Source: Phycisphaeraceae bacterium
GTDB lineage: Bacteria; Planctomycetota; Phycisphaerae; Phycisphaerales; UBA1924
Assembly (NCBI GenBank): GCA_019454185.1
Contig: CP075368.1
Span: 2,831,649 to 2,895,648 of the forward strand
DNA length: 64,000 bases
Reading direction: 5' to 3'
Made by a program: the position numbers and the translations under genes. Shown here piece by piece: positions 40,842-48,509 of this stretch (position 1 is its first letter; each line of letters opens with the position of its first letter). The notes beneath the pieces were generated by a model that was not told the origin of the DNA, made no database searches, and saw nothing but the letters and a program-made list of their open reading frames with translations.

Positions 40842-42578
40842 TTACAGCTCCACCACCTGCATGTCCGCCTCCGCCAGCGAGCCCGTCGCCGGCACTGCGA
40901 CATCCGTGAGGAACACCGAGAGCGCACCGTGTGCGTCGGCCATCGCGCGCCGAGTCTCCGCGGCGTTGAACAGCCGCGCCGACGCGTGCGCCGCGCCCCG
41001 ACCCGATACGCCCTTGCCATCGTGCCGGAGATGAGCCGCCAGGTCCAGCGCGATCTGCCCCTCGCTCTTGGCAATCTCGATCACGGGGATCGCCTGGTCG
41101 AAGTGCTGGAGCATGTGGCGTGCGTTCTCGAAGCACCCGGACTTCTCCATCCACGTCGCGCCGGGGAGAACCACGTTCGACGCCTCGACGAGCGACGAAC
41201 CGAGCGTGTCGATGAGCGTGACGAACTTGCCGCCCAGCGAGTTGATGAGGTCATCCGTCCCCCACGCGCTCGGATAGTTGCCTGTGAGCAGCACCGCGCC
41301 GACATCGGAAGCTCCGCTGCCGTGGCCGAGCGCCCGCAGGGCTTCCTCGTATGTCAGCACGCCGCCGCTGCTTCCCCCGCCAGCGATCGCTTCCAGCACA
41401 CGCCGCACACCCCGCGCGTTGGGCGCCTTCTCGGCGTACACCCTGAAGCCGTTTGCGTCGCCCGCCGGGAATGTCTTGTCCTCACCCTTCATCGGCACCG
41501 GGCCGACGGCCAGTGCGGCCTGCGGATCGATCGACCGCGCCAGCGTGCCCAGCAGGTACGCCTCCTCGCAAGAGAGCATGGGGCTGACCATGACGAGGAG
41601 GCGCTTGCCGGAGCGGACGGCGCCCTCCATGCCTGCGATCGCGTCGTCGTACGCGCGGCTGTAGTCGCTCTCGGTCAGCACGCCGTGCATGCGCCGCATG
41701 GGTGAGCGGAGCCGGGCGTCGGACTGCACGTGCTTCCAGCCGTAGCGGACCTCGTCCGTGATCCACCACTTGTTGACGGCGGGGTTGGTGCGGGGCTTGA
41801 TCCGATAGACCTTCCCCTCGTTGTGCTCAATGAAGATGTTGTCGCCGCTCGCGGTGATCCCGTCGATGCTCGGCGTGCTCTTCAGGAACCACACACGCTG
41901 CGCGAACAGGAAGTCCTTGTCCAGCAGCGCGCCGACCGGGCAGAGATCCACCACGTTCGCCGACAGCTCGTTGTCGAGCGCGATGCCGGGGAAGACATCG
42001 ATCTCTTCCTTGTTGCCTCGCCCCGTGACCAGCAGCTCCGACGTCCCCGAGACCTCGCGCGTGAAGCGCACGCAGCGCGTGCACATGATGCAGCGATCCG
42101 AGTAGAGATAGACGTGCGGGCCGAGGTCCTTCTTGGGCTGCTTGACCTTCTGCTCCTCGAAGCGCGACACGCCCCGCCCATACTCATACGAGAAATCCTG
42201 CAGCGTGCACTCCCCCGCCTGGTCGCAGACCGGGCAGTCCAAGGGGTGGTTGATCAGCAGGTACTCCATCACCGCCTTCTGGTTGGCGACGGACTTGGGC
42301 GAATCGGTGTAGACGACCATCCCGTCGGAGCAGGGCGTCTGGCAGGTCGGCATCAGCTTCCCGCCCATCAGCGGCTCAAGGGCGTTGTTGTTGCGAGGAT
42401 TCGGAGCCCACACCTCGGCGAGACAGATGCGGCACGAGGCGACGATCGACAGCCCGTCGTGGTAGCAATACTGGGGGATGTCCACGCCGCCCTCGTTGGC
42501 GACCTGAAGGATCATCTGACCCGGCTTGAACTCGCGGACGACGCCGTTGATGGTGATCTTGGGTGAGGTTGGAGCCAT
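40842..42578 (-). CDS. nuoG: NADH-quinone oxidoreductase subunit G, short form
   Basis: 578 residues. The N-terminal 2Fe-2S domain (CYHDGLSIVASCRICLAEV ... PTC), the N3-type cluster motif (HPLDCPVCDQAGEC) and the N4-type motif (DRCIMCTRCVRF ... CPVGALL) are all intact, so it should carry electrons within complex I. The molybdopterin-type C-terminal domain is much shorter than in E. coli NuoG (908 residues). No other nuo gene is adjacent: upstream is a divergent PEP-CTERM gene and downstream a membrane-protein pair. Confidence 0.9.
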   Translation of the reverse strand: MAPTSPKITINGVVREFKPGQMILQVANEGGVDIPQYCYHDGLSIVASCRICLAEVWAPNPRNNNALEPLMGGKLMPTCQTPCSDGMVVYTDSPKSVANQKAVMEYLLINHPLDCPVCDQAGECTLQDFSYEYGRGVSRFEEQKVKQPKKDLGPHVYLYSDRCIMCTRCVRFTREVSGTSELLVTGRGNKEEIDVFPGIALDNELSANVVDLCPVGALLDKDFLFAQRVWFLKSTPSIDGITASGDNIFIEHNEGKVYRIKPRTNPAVNKWWITDEVRYGWKHVQSDARLRSPMRRMHGVLTESDYSRAYDDAIAGMEGAVRSGKRLLVMVSPMLSCEEAYLLGTLARSIDPQAALAVGPVPMKGEDKTFPAGDANGFRVYAEKAPNARGVRRVLEAIAGGGSSGGVLTYEEALRALGHGSGASDVGAVLLTGNYPSAWGTDDLINSLGGKFVTLIDTLGSSLVEASNVVLPGATWMEKSGCFENARHMLQHFDQAIPVIEIAKSEGQIALDLAAHLRHDGKGVSGRGAAHASARLFNAAETRRAMADAHGALSVFLTDVAVPATGSLAEADMQVVEL

Positions 42579-42912
42579 ATGGGTCGAGAGTGTAGGAAAG
42601 CGTGCGCGCTCCGTCGGTCCCTTGCGCGCTGTTCAGATTCACCTCACCAAAGCCCGGCGCGAGTGCATCGTCCGCTCCGCCTCGCTCGTACAGTCCCACG
42701 TGACGAAGACTGGCCACGGGGCATCAATGTCCGTATTGTGTTAGGAATCCGTGCGATGCGATTGTTGCGGGTCCGAGAGGATTGACGGATAACCCACCGA
42801 AAGACGTGGCCTTTTGGGACTTCGTGGGGTATATCACAGTATCGGCGCGCTCTGGAGGGTCCGGCGCGTCTCTCTCTTGGCCGGTACACGGCTCCGTTCT
42901 TGGAGGTCGAGC
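42579..42912. other. Divergent intergenic region
   Basis: 334 bp between nuoG and a PEP-CTERM gene. TATATC at about 42831 and the surrounding A/T-richer bases are the likeliest promoter area for the right-hand gene; a TTGACG occurs near 42782 without a matched -10. Nothing else is recognised. Confidence 0.35.
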
Positions 42913-43740
42913 ATGAAGAAGTTCATCAGCGTTCTGTCCGTCGCCGCACTCGCGGGTTCCGCCTGCGCGGTCGACTTCTTTGGCACCGCGTTCGACGTCG
43001 GATATCAGGGCAATTCCAGCTCCCTGAGCGCGACGCACAGCCTGTCGGACTCGATCCGCGGCCTCGAAACCCTCTGGTCCAGCGGCGGCTTCGCCCACGC
43101 CAACGCCGGGTTCGGCTCGGTCATCGGTGTCGATGACTTCACCTCCGGCGGCACCTCGCAGGCCGTCTACCGCGTGGACAACGCGTTCTCCGGCGTTCCC
43201 AACCTGGTGCAGATCGCCACCATCAACAGCCGCCCCGTCTCCGACCTCACCGTCGGCAACGGCAAGATCTACGGCATCCGCAACGTCGGCGGCACCGGCT
43301 CCAACCTTGAGGTCGTCGAGTTCGACACCTCCTTCAACGTGACTAACACCTATGACACCGGCATCGCGATCGCCGCCGTCGCCGCGGGCGGCCTCGCCTA
43401 CGACGCCTCCTCCGACTCGTTCTACCTCACCGACCCCGGTGCGGACAAGCTGTGGAACTGGTCGATCGGCGGCTCGGCGACGCTCGTCGGCGTCAACAGC
43501 TTCGACTTCGACAACAACGACCTCGCGATCGACCCGAACACCGGCACGCTCTACGCCGCGATCGAGAACGTCGTCTCCGGCGCGTGGGAGTTCGGCTACT
43601 TCAACAAGAACAACGGGCAGTTCAACATGCTCGTCTCCGTCGCCAACTCCTCCGGCTCCGTCGGCCTGGCCATCCCGTCCCCCGCGACGCTGGCCCTCGT
43701 CGGCCTCGGCGGCCTGGTCGCCGGCCGTCGCCGCCGCTGA
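42913..43740 (+). CDS. PEP-CTERM protein with propeller-like body
   Basis: 275 residues: signal peptide MKKFISVLSVAALAGSACA, a body with repeated strand-turn units (VSDLTVGNGKIYGIRNVGG, AAGGLAYDASSDSFYLTDPG, DLAIDPNTGTLYAAIEN) resembling a beta-propeller, and a sorting tail IPSPATLALVGLGGLVAGRR. GGAGG occurs about 9 nt before the start. It is followed by a strong intrinsic terminator, so it is a single-gene unit. Confidence 0.8.
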   Translation: MKKFISVLSVAALAGSACAVDFFGTAFDVGYQGNSSSLSATHSLSDSIRGLETLWSSGGFAHANAGFGSVIGVDDFTSGGTSQAVYRVDNAFSGVPNLVQIATINSRPVSDLTVGNGKIYGIRNVGGTGSNLEVVEFDTSFNVTNTYDTGIAIAAVAAGGLAYDASSDSFYLTDPGADKLWNWSIGGSATLVGVNSFDFDNNDLAIDPNTGTLYAAIENVVSGAWEFGYFNKNNGQFNMLVSVANSSGSVGLAIPSPATLALVGLGGLVAGRRRR

Positions 43741-43765
43741 TCGCACCGCTCTTCCATGTCTCCAC

Positions 43766-43792
43766 GAAGGCCCGGCCCTGTGCCGGGCCTTC
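43766..43792 (+). terminator. Intrinsic terminator
   Basis: GAAGGCCCGGC and GCCGGGCCTTC form an 11-bp perfect stem with loop CCTGT, followed by TTCATTCC, just after the PEP-CTERM gene. Confidence 0.85.
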
Positions 43793-43803
43793 TTCATTCC
43801 ATG

Positions 43804-43809
43804 TAAGAT
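43804..43809 (+). promoter_or_regulatory. Putative -10 box, leaderless start
   Basis: TAAGAT ends 9 nt before the ATG of the HYExAFE gene; no ribosome-binding site is present. Confidence 0.4.
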
Positions 43810-43818
43810 GTCCGCCAC

Positions 43819-44412
43819 ATGGCCCAGCGTCGCCACCACTACGAGGTCGCGCTCGAATACTACCTACGGGAGCATCGCATCCCGTACATCTCAGTGGATG
43901 AGGCCCGCCGCGCGATCCTCCCGCAGATCACGCCCCTCCGCATCGCCGAAGGCCCCGCGCTCAAGGCGTTTGATTTCGTTGTCTACGGCGCGTCGGAGAA
44001 CCTCTTGATCGAGGTGAAGGGGCGACGCATCGCGCGTGCCGGCTCCGCGCGCGCTCGCCCGCGGCTGGAGTGCTGGGCCACCCGCGACGATGTCGATTCG
44101 CTCCGCACCTGGACGACCCTCTTCGGGAGCGGCTTCCGGGCATCCCTCCTCTTTGTCTACTGGTGCGACGAGCACCCCCCCGATGCCCTCTTCCACGAGA
44201 CCTTCAGCCACAAGGGACGCTTCTACGCCCTCCGCTGCGTCGGGGCCGACGAGTACGCCTCGCGCATGCGTCCGCGCAGCCCCAAGTGGGGCACGGTCGA
44301 TCTCTCGGCACGAGACTTCGAGGCCATCTCCCACCCCTTCCTGCATGCCGCCGGGGTGTCCGGACGGTCCGACCCCGCACCCCTCGCCGCCATGGAGCCG
44401 ATCGGGGCTTGA
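43819..44412 (+). CDS. HYExAFE-family protein, nuclease-like
   Basis: 197 residues. It opens HHYEVALEYYLREHRIPYISVDEARR, the signature region of the planctomycete HYExAFE family (here HYExALE). FDFVVYG ... LLIEVKGR has the D-x(n)-ExK arrangement of PD-(D/E)xK nucleases, so a nuclease-type fold is likely but activity is inference. Its last 184 bp are duplicated about 900 bp downstream. Confidence 0.75.
   Translation: MAQRRHHYEVALEYYLREHRIPYISVDEARRAILPQITPLRIAEGPALKAFDFVVYGASENLLIEVKGRRIARAGSARARPRLECWATRDDVDSLRTWTTLFGSGFRASLLFVYWCDEHPPDALFHETFSHKGRFYALRCVGADEYASRMRPRSPKWGTVDLSARDFEAISHPFLHAAGVSGRSDPAPLAAMEPIGA
44229..44412 (+). repeat. 184-bp direct repeat, copy 1 (end of the HYExAFE gene)
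   Basis: Matches 45136-45319 at 182 of 184 bases; the two substitutions I see are T/G and T/C. The repeat ends exactly at the stop codon. Confidence 0.9.
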
Positions 44413-44473
44413 CACGACACAGTGCCGACCCTAATCTCAGGGTTCATAGGATCCACTTCAATTAGGGAGAGAC

Positions 44474-45109
44474 ATGATGCTTAGGTTCATAGTTGTTGGA
44501 TGTGTTGCTGCGCAATCTGCTGCGGCTTTGTCCCCGATCTCTGAGGAGTTCAGAAGCTCCTACAACGCTCGCTATGGCACGGCGCTTTCGGGCAGCGATC
44601 TTCTGGCGATTCGCATTTCAAACGATTACCTCTGGAAGGCCGGAGATGAGCCACGATACTCGTTCATTGGTTCTTTCACAGCAGAACGCAACGGATTCGG
44701 GCTTTATCTCGATCCCGGTGTTGCGAGTAATCGCGTTCAGCTCTTTCCGGCTCGGCCAATGCTTGGATACGCGCCAGGTCCCTCAATCGATCTGAGTGGT
44801 CTCGTCGCGAACACGACCTTTGGCTTCTACATGAATACGTCGATCTTCTCATTTATCCGTGTGACCGAACCGTATCTGAATGGCCCTACGGAGCCCAGCT
44901 ACGGCGGTGGGCCGGGACAGGACTATGTCTGGACATTTCCAACGCCGGTGCCGGGAACGTTCATCATGGGATGGGAGGACTGGCACGGTGACGGTGGCGA
45001 CCACGCCGATCTGATTATCGAAGTGACCGGCATGCGACCCATTCCTGCCCCCGCAACATGTGTAGTGATCTTGGCAAGTGCTGTGATGCATCGTCGCAGA
45101 CGGGCTTGA
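44474..45109 (+). CDS. PEP-CTERM-like exported protein inside a direct-repeat cassette
   Basis: 211 residues: signal peptide (MMLRFIVVGCVAAQSAAAL), a beta-rich body (YSFIGSFTAERNGFGLYLDPG, VWTFPTPVPGTFIMGWEDW) and a tail IPAPATCVVILASAVMHRRR that fits the PEP-CTERM pattern. AGGGAGAG precedes the start. The gene is visibly less GC-rich than its neighbours and lies between two 184-bp copies of the neighbouring gene's 3' end, suggesting insertion by recombination or transfer. Confidence 0.7.
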   Translation: MMLRFIVVGCVAAQSAAALSPISEEFRSSYNARYGTALSGSDLLAIRISNDYLWKAGDEPRYSFIGSFTAERNGFGLYLDPGVASNRVQLFPARPMLGYAPGPSIDLSGLVANTTFGFYMNTSIFSFIRVTEPYLNGPTEPSYGGGPGQDYVWTFPTPVPGTFIMGWEDWHGDGGDHADLIIEVTGMRPIPAPATCVVILASAVMHRRRRA

Positions 45110-45135
45110 TAGCGAACCTGAGCGACTGAGAACAT

Positions 45136-45319
45136 CCTCCGCTGCGTCGGGGCCGACGAGTACGCCTCGCGCATGCGTCCGCGCAGCCCCAAGTGGGGCA
45201 CGGTCGATCTCGCGGCACGAGACTTCGAGGCCATCTCCCACCCCTTCCTGCACGCCGCCGGGGTGTCCGGACGGTCCGACCCCGCACCCCTCGCCGCCAT
45301 GGAGCCGATCGGGGCTTGA
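45136..45319 (+). pseudogene. 184-bp direct repeat, copy 2: duplicated 3' end of the HYExAFE gene
   Basis: This encodes the last 60 codons of the HYExAFE protein in an orphan position, without the upstream part or a start. Sequence is nearly identical to copy 1, including the stop codon, so the duplication is recent or kept by gene conversion. Confidence 0.85.
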
Positions 45320-45380
45320 GACTCATCCCACCCCCTTTCATGGAACGCAAGTCCGGCTTCGGACGTACAATCCAACCACT

Positions 45381-45623
45381 ATGCGACAGACACGCCGAGT
45401 GCTCACCATCCTCCTCGCGGCATGCACCATCGCCCTTAGCGCACCCCTCGCCGAGGCCCAGCCGCGACGCGACACGGGGATCGACCTGACCACCGTCCGA
45501 CCCCCCTCCCCCGCCAAGCAGGACGATCCGCCGACCATCCGCACGTATCTCCTCCTGGCCTTGCTCGTCGCTGCGGCCGTCGGTGCCAACTGCATCCCCA
45601 GCAAGCGCGGCCATCAGGACTGA
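45381..45623 (+). CDS. Small membrane protein
   Basis: 80 residues. An N-terminal signal-like segment (VLTILLAACTIALSAPLAEA) and a second hydrophobic stretch (TYLLLALLVAAAVGANCI) flank a Pro/Asp-rich linker, giving a hairpin or single-pass topology. TACAAT at 45366-45371 lies 9 nt before the ATG with no ribosome-binding site, which suggests a leaderless mRNA. Function unknown. Confidence 0.6.
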   Translation: MRQTRRVLTILLAACTIALSAPLAEAQPRRDTGIDLTTVRPPSPAKQDDPPTIRTYLLLALLVAAAVGANCIPSKRGHQD

Positions 45624-45629
45624 GCAGAA

Positions 45630-45772
45630 GTCACGCAGTCGCGAAGTCTCTCAGTGACACAGCCAGAGAATGTGAATACCGGAGCACGCGCCCCTGTCGT
45701 CGTCACACTTCACCGACTGAGTGCCTCCGTGACTTCGTCTCTCCGTCTCTCCGCGCCTTCCTTGGAGTTCCC
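45630..45772. repeat. Degenerate octamer repeats in intergenic gap
   Basis: AGAAGTCACGCAGTCGCGAAG at the left and CTCCGTGACTTCGTCTCTCC at the right are relatives of the 8-bp units in the phage-like module. No gene is present. Confidence 0.5.
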
Positions 45773-46090
45773 ATGTCTCCCTCCTCACGTCGTCTCCTCC
45801 GCCTCGTCGCGCTCAATGCCGCGCTCGGGCTCGTCCTCGCCGCGTTGTTCGTGATTCCCGAGCCGGTTGCCGCACAACCCTCGCTCTCGGGCGCTCCCGC
45901 CTCGCGCGCCCGCGGCACATACACCATGCTCGCCGGCAAGCCCCGCACAGGCAGCGGCAGCGCGATCTACGTCATCGACAGCGTCAACCAGGAAGCCGTT
46001 GCGCTCCGCTGGAACGACGGCAAGAGCGCGCTCGAAGGGCTCGGCTACCGCAGTTTCTCACGCGACTCGGCCCTCCTCCCCGGACGGTGA
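45773..46090 (+). CDS. Small exported hypothetical protein 1
   Basis: 105 residues. A signal segment (LVALNAALGLVLAALFVIP) precedes a small beta-rich domain (RGTYTMLAGKPRTGSGSAIYVIDSVNQEAVALRW). The pattern IYVIDxxNQEAVALRW reappears in outline in the next gene (LLVLDNRTERIMVYRL), so the two are probably diverged relatives. GGAG lies upstream of the ATG. Function unknown. Confidence 0.65.
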   Translation: MSPSSRRLLRLVALNAALGLVLAALFVIPEPVAAQPSLSGAPASRARGTYTMLAGKPRTGSGSAIYVIDSVNQEAVALRWNDGKSALEGLGYRSFSRDSALLPGR

Positions 46091-46124
46091 ACACGCACCA
46101 CGCCACGCCCGAAGGACCGACGCC

Positions 46125-46463
46125 ATGAACACCATCCCGCCCGCCTCTGATGCCCACCCCTCCCGATCCACGGAACGCGCCTCGACACTCTTGGTGCTCA
46201 CGGCGATCGCGCTGGCCTTCTGCTGCGGCCTGCGCCTCATCGGGCTTGCTGGCTCTCCCGCCTCCGCCGAGATGGTCACCACCATCCAGGGCGACATGGT
46301 CGCGCTCACCGCCGATTCCGGCTCGGAGGACGCCCTCCTCGTGCTCGACAATCGCACCGAGCGCATCATGGTCTACCGCCTGACAGCGAAGGGGCTCGAA
46401 CTCTTCGCGTCTGAGAGTCTGCGCGAACTCTTCGCAAGAGCCCGCGCCTCCTCACCCGGCTGA
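46125..46463 (+). CDS. Small exported hypothetical protein 2
   Basis: 112 residues from the ATG at 46125. A hydrophobic segment (TLLVLTAIALAFCCGLRLIGLA) is followed by a short domain VTTIQGDMVALTADSGSEDALLVLDNRTERIMVYRL, a strand pattern like a single propeller blade. It follows the previous gene by 34 bp and is likely in the same operon. Function unknown. Confidence 0.65.
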   Translation: MNTIPPASDAHPSRSTERASTLLVLTAIALAFCCGLRLIGLAGSPASAEMVTTIQGDMVALTADSGSEDALLVLDNRTERIMVYRLTAKGLELFASESLRELFARARASSPG

Positions 46464-46746
46464 GCCACACGCCCCCTCCCCTGATACCATGCCCATGTTC
46501 CGCCCCGCTCCCCCGCGGCATCGCTGATCGGGCCATGCCGCCTCCGCTCCGGCCCCTCACGGGCCACCGTCCGCGTTTGAAACTCGCGCAGGCGTCGGGC
46601 CTTGCGCGAGACCTCACAGACTCAGCCCGACGACAACCCGGCAGAGCGCCGCTCCTCTCTCGCACCCCCGCACGCCCGAACCGGCGTCGCGCCAGCGCGA
46701 GACGCAGGGGGTCAGGGGGCTCTGCCGCCCGATCGAAACCAACTCC

Positions 46747-48438
46747 ATGTCCATCTTCCCCCTCCCCCAGTTCGAGACCGACCTCAAGGAGCACCTTCTT
46801 GAGGAAGACCGCAAGACCTACGAACGCCTCAAGGCCCCGACCTCCATCGTCGTCCGCTTCGGCGCGATGAAACTCGTCGGAGAGTTCCCCTACGACGGCG
46901 AGGCCAAGCCCGGCTGCGGCTCCAAGCTCGTCGTCCGCACCCATCGCGGCACCGAACTCGGCGAGATGCTCACCAGCACCTGCCCCAACTCCGGATGCTC
47001 CAAGAGCGTCTCCCGCCAGGACATGCTCAAGTACATCGAGAACTCCGGCGGGCGCGACTACCCCTTCTTCAACAACGGCAAGGTCCTCCGCATCGCCACC
47101 AAAGAAGATCTCGACGCCCAGGCCCGCATCGAGCAGTCCAAGCACGAACTCAAGATGGACGCCCGCCGACGCGCCGAGAAGTTCCGGTCCCAGGCCCGCA
47201 TCGTCGATGCCGAGCCGATCCTCGGCGGCGAGCGCCTCACCTTCTACTACTACTCAGAAGAGCGCCTCGACGTGCACCTCCTTCACGAGGACCTCCAGAA
47301 GGCCCACCCCAACACCCGCATCGAACTGAAGATGGTCGGCGCCCGCGACGAGGCCCGCCTCATCGCCGACTACGAGAAGTGCGGGCAGTACTGCTGCTGC
47401 AAGAACTTCCTCAAGGTCTTGAAGCCCGTCAGCATGAAGTCGGCCAAGGTCCAGAAGGCCACGCTCGACCCGCTCAAGATCTCCGGCCGCTGCGGACGCC
47501 TCATGTGCTGCCTCCGCTACGAGGACCAGACCTACGAGGAACTCGCCAAGCGCCTCCCCCGGAAGAAGTCCCGCGTCGGCACCCCCGAGGGTGACGGCAT
47601 CGTCATCGATGCGCAGATCCTGACCCAGCTCGTGCTCGTCCTGCTCGACAACTCCGACAAGCGCGTCGCCGTCCCCGTCGAAGAGATCACACCCCCGGAG
47701 AGCGCGGTCGCGCCGCCACCACCGCCGATGCCGCCCCCTCGTGCACCGAGAGAGGCGCGCCCGGCCGATCGCCCCCCCGCGCGATCGCAGGAGCGTCCCG
47801 CACGACCCGACCGCCCGACGGAACGCGCCGCAGAACGCGGCCCAGATCGAGATCCGGACCGCAGCCCAGCCCGCACACCGGATGCTCCGCGCCCGAGCCG
47901 ACATGAAGCACGCCGCGACGATCGCCCCCGCGCCCCGCGCGATGCCGATCCGAGCATAGTTGATTTCGACGACATCCCCACCGACGCCGGTGATGGACCC
48001 GATCGTCGCAGCCGCCCACACCCCGCAGGAGGCCCGGACACCCCCGAATCCCGCGAAGGCGGATCCGGTGAGGGACGTCGCAAACGCCGTCGCCGTCGTC
48101 GAGGTGGCAGCGGTGGGGGCAGTGGTGGTGGGGGGGGTGGTGGTGGGGGCAGTGGGGGAGATGGTGCCGGTGCTGGAGGGAGTTCCGCGTCTGGACCAGA
48201 CGGCCACCCACAGCGTCCAGCATCAAGGCCCGAGCGTCCGCCGCAGGAACGAGGGCCGCAAGACGGCCCCATGCGCGAGCCGCAAGCCGGAGGCGGCGAG
48301 GGTGGCCCACGCAAGAAACGCCGCCGCCGCAAGCGTCGCCCCGGTGGAGGTCCGGCTGGGGGGCCGGGTGGAGGTCCGGCTGGGGGACCAGGTGGGGGGG
48401 CCGGTGGAGGCAATCCCGCCGGCGATGGAGGCGCATGA
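46747..48438 (+). CDS. PSP1/RicT-family protein with long disordered Gly/Arg tail
   Basis: 563 residues. Residues ~30-290 are the PSP1/YaaT (RicT) domain, with the family cysteines in ADYEKCGQYCCCKNFL and SGRCGRLMCCLRYEDQTY; in Bacillus, RicT works in a complex affecting RNase Y and RNA maturation. The last ~240 residues are low-complexity: Pro/Arg-rich, then blocks of Gly and RRRRRR, typical of RNA-binding disordered tails. The tail DNA has long G runs, so it may vary in length. The start MSIFPLPQFE begins the family sequence, although no ribosome-binding site is clear. Confidence 0.85.
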   Translation: MSIFPLPQFETDLKEHLLEEDRKTYERLKAPTSIVVRFGAMKLVGEFPYDGEAKPGCGSKLVVRTHRGTELGEMLTSTCPNSGCSKSVSRQDMLKYIENSGGRDYPFFNNGKVLRIATKEDLDAQARIEQSKHELKMDARRRAEKFRSQARIVDAEPILGGERLTFYYYSEERLDVHLLHEDLQKAHPNTRIELKMVGARDEARLIADYEKCGQYCCCKNFLKVLKPVSMKSAKVQKATLDPLKISGRCGRLMCCLRYEDQTYEELAKRLPRKKSRVGTPEGDGIVIDAQILTQLVLVLLDNSDKRVAVPVEEITPPESAVAPPPPPMPPPRAPREARPADRPPARSQERPARPDRPTERAAERGPDRDPDRSPARTPDAPRPSRHEARRDDRPRAPRDADPSIVDFDDIPTDAGDGPDRRSRPHPAGGPDTPESREGGSGEGRRKRRRRRRGGSGGGSGGGGGGGGGSGGDGAGAGGSSASGPDGHPQRPASRPERPPQERGPQDGPMREPQAGGGEGGPRKKRRRRKRRPGGGPAGGPGGGPAGGPGGGAGGGNPAGDGGA

Positions 48439-48509
48439 TCGCTTGGGCTCCCGATCGCACAATTCCCGCAACCCCGACTCGTCGGGCCGACCGATGAACA
48501 CGCCGCACG

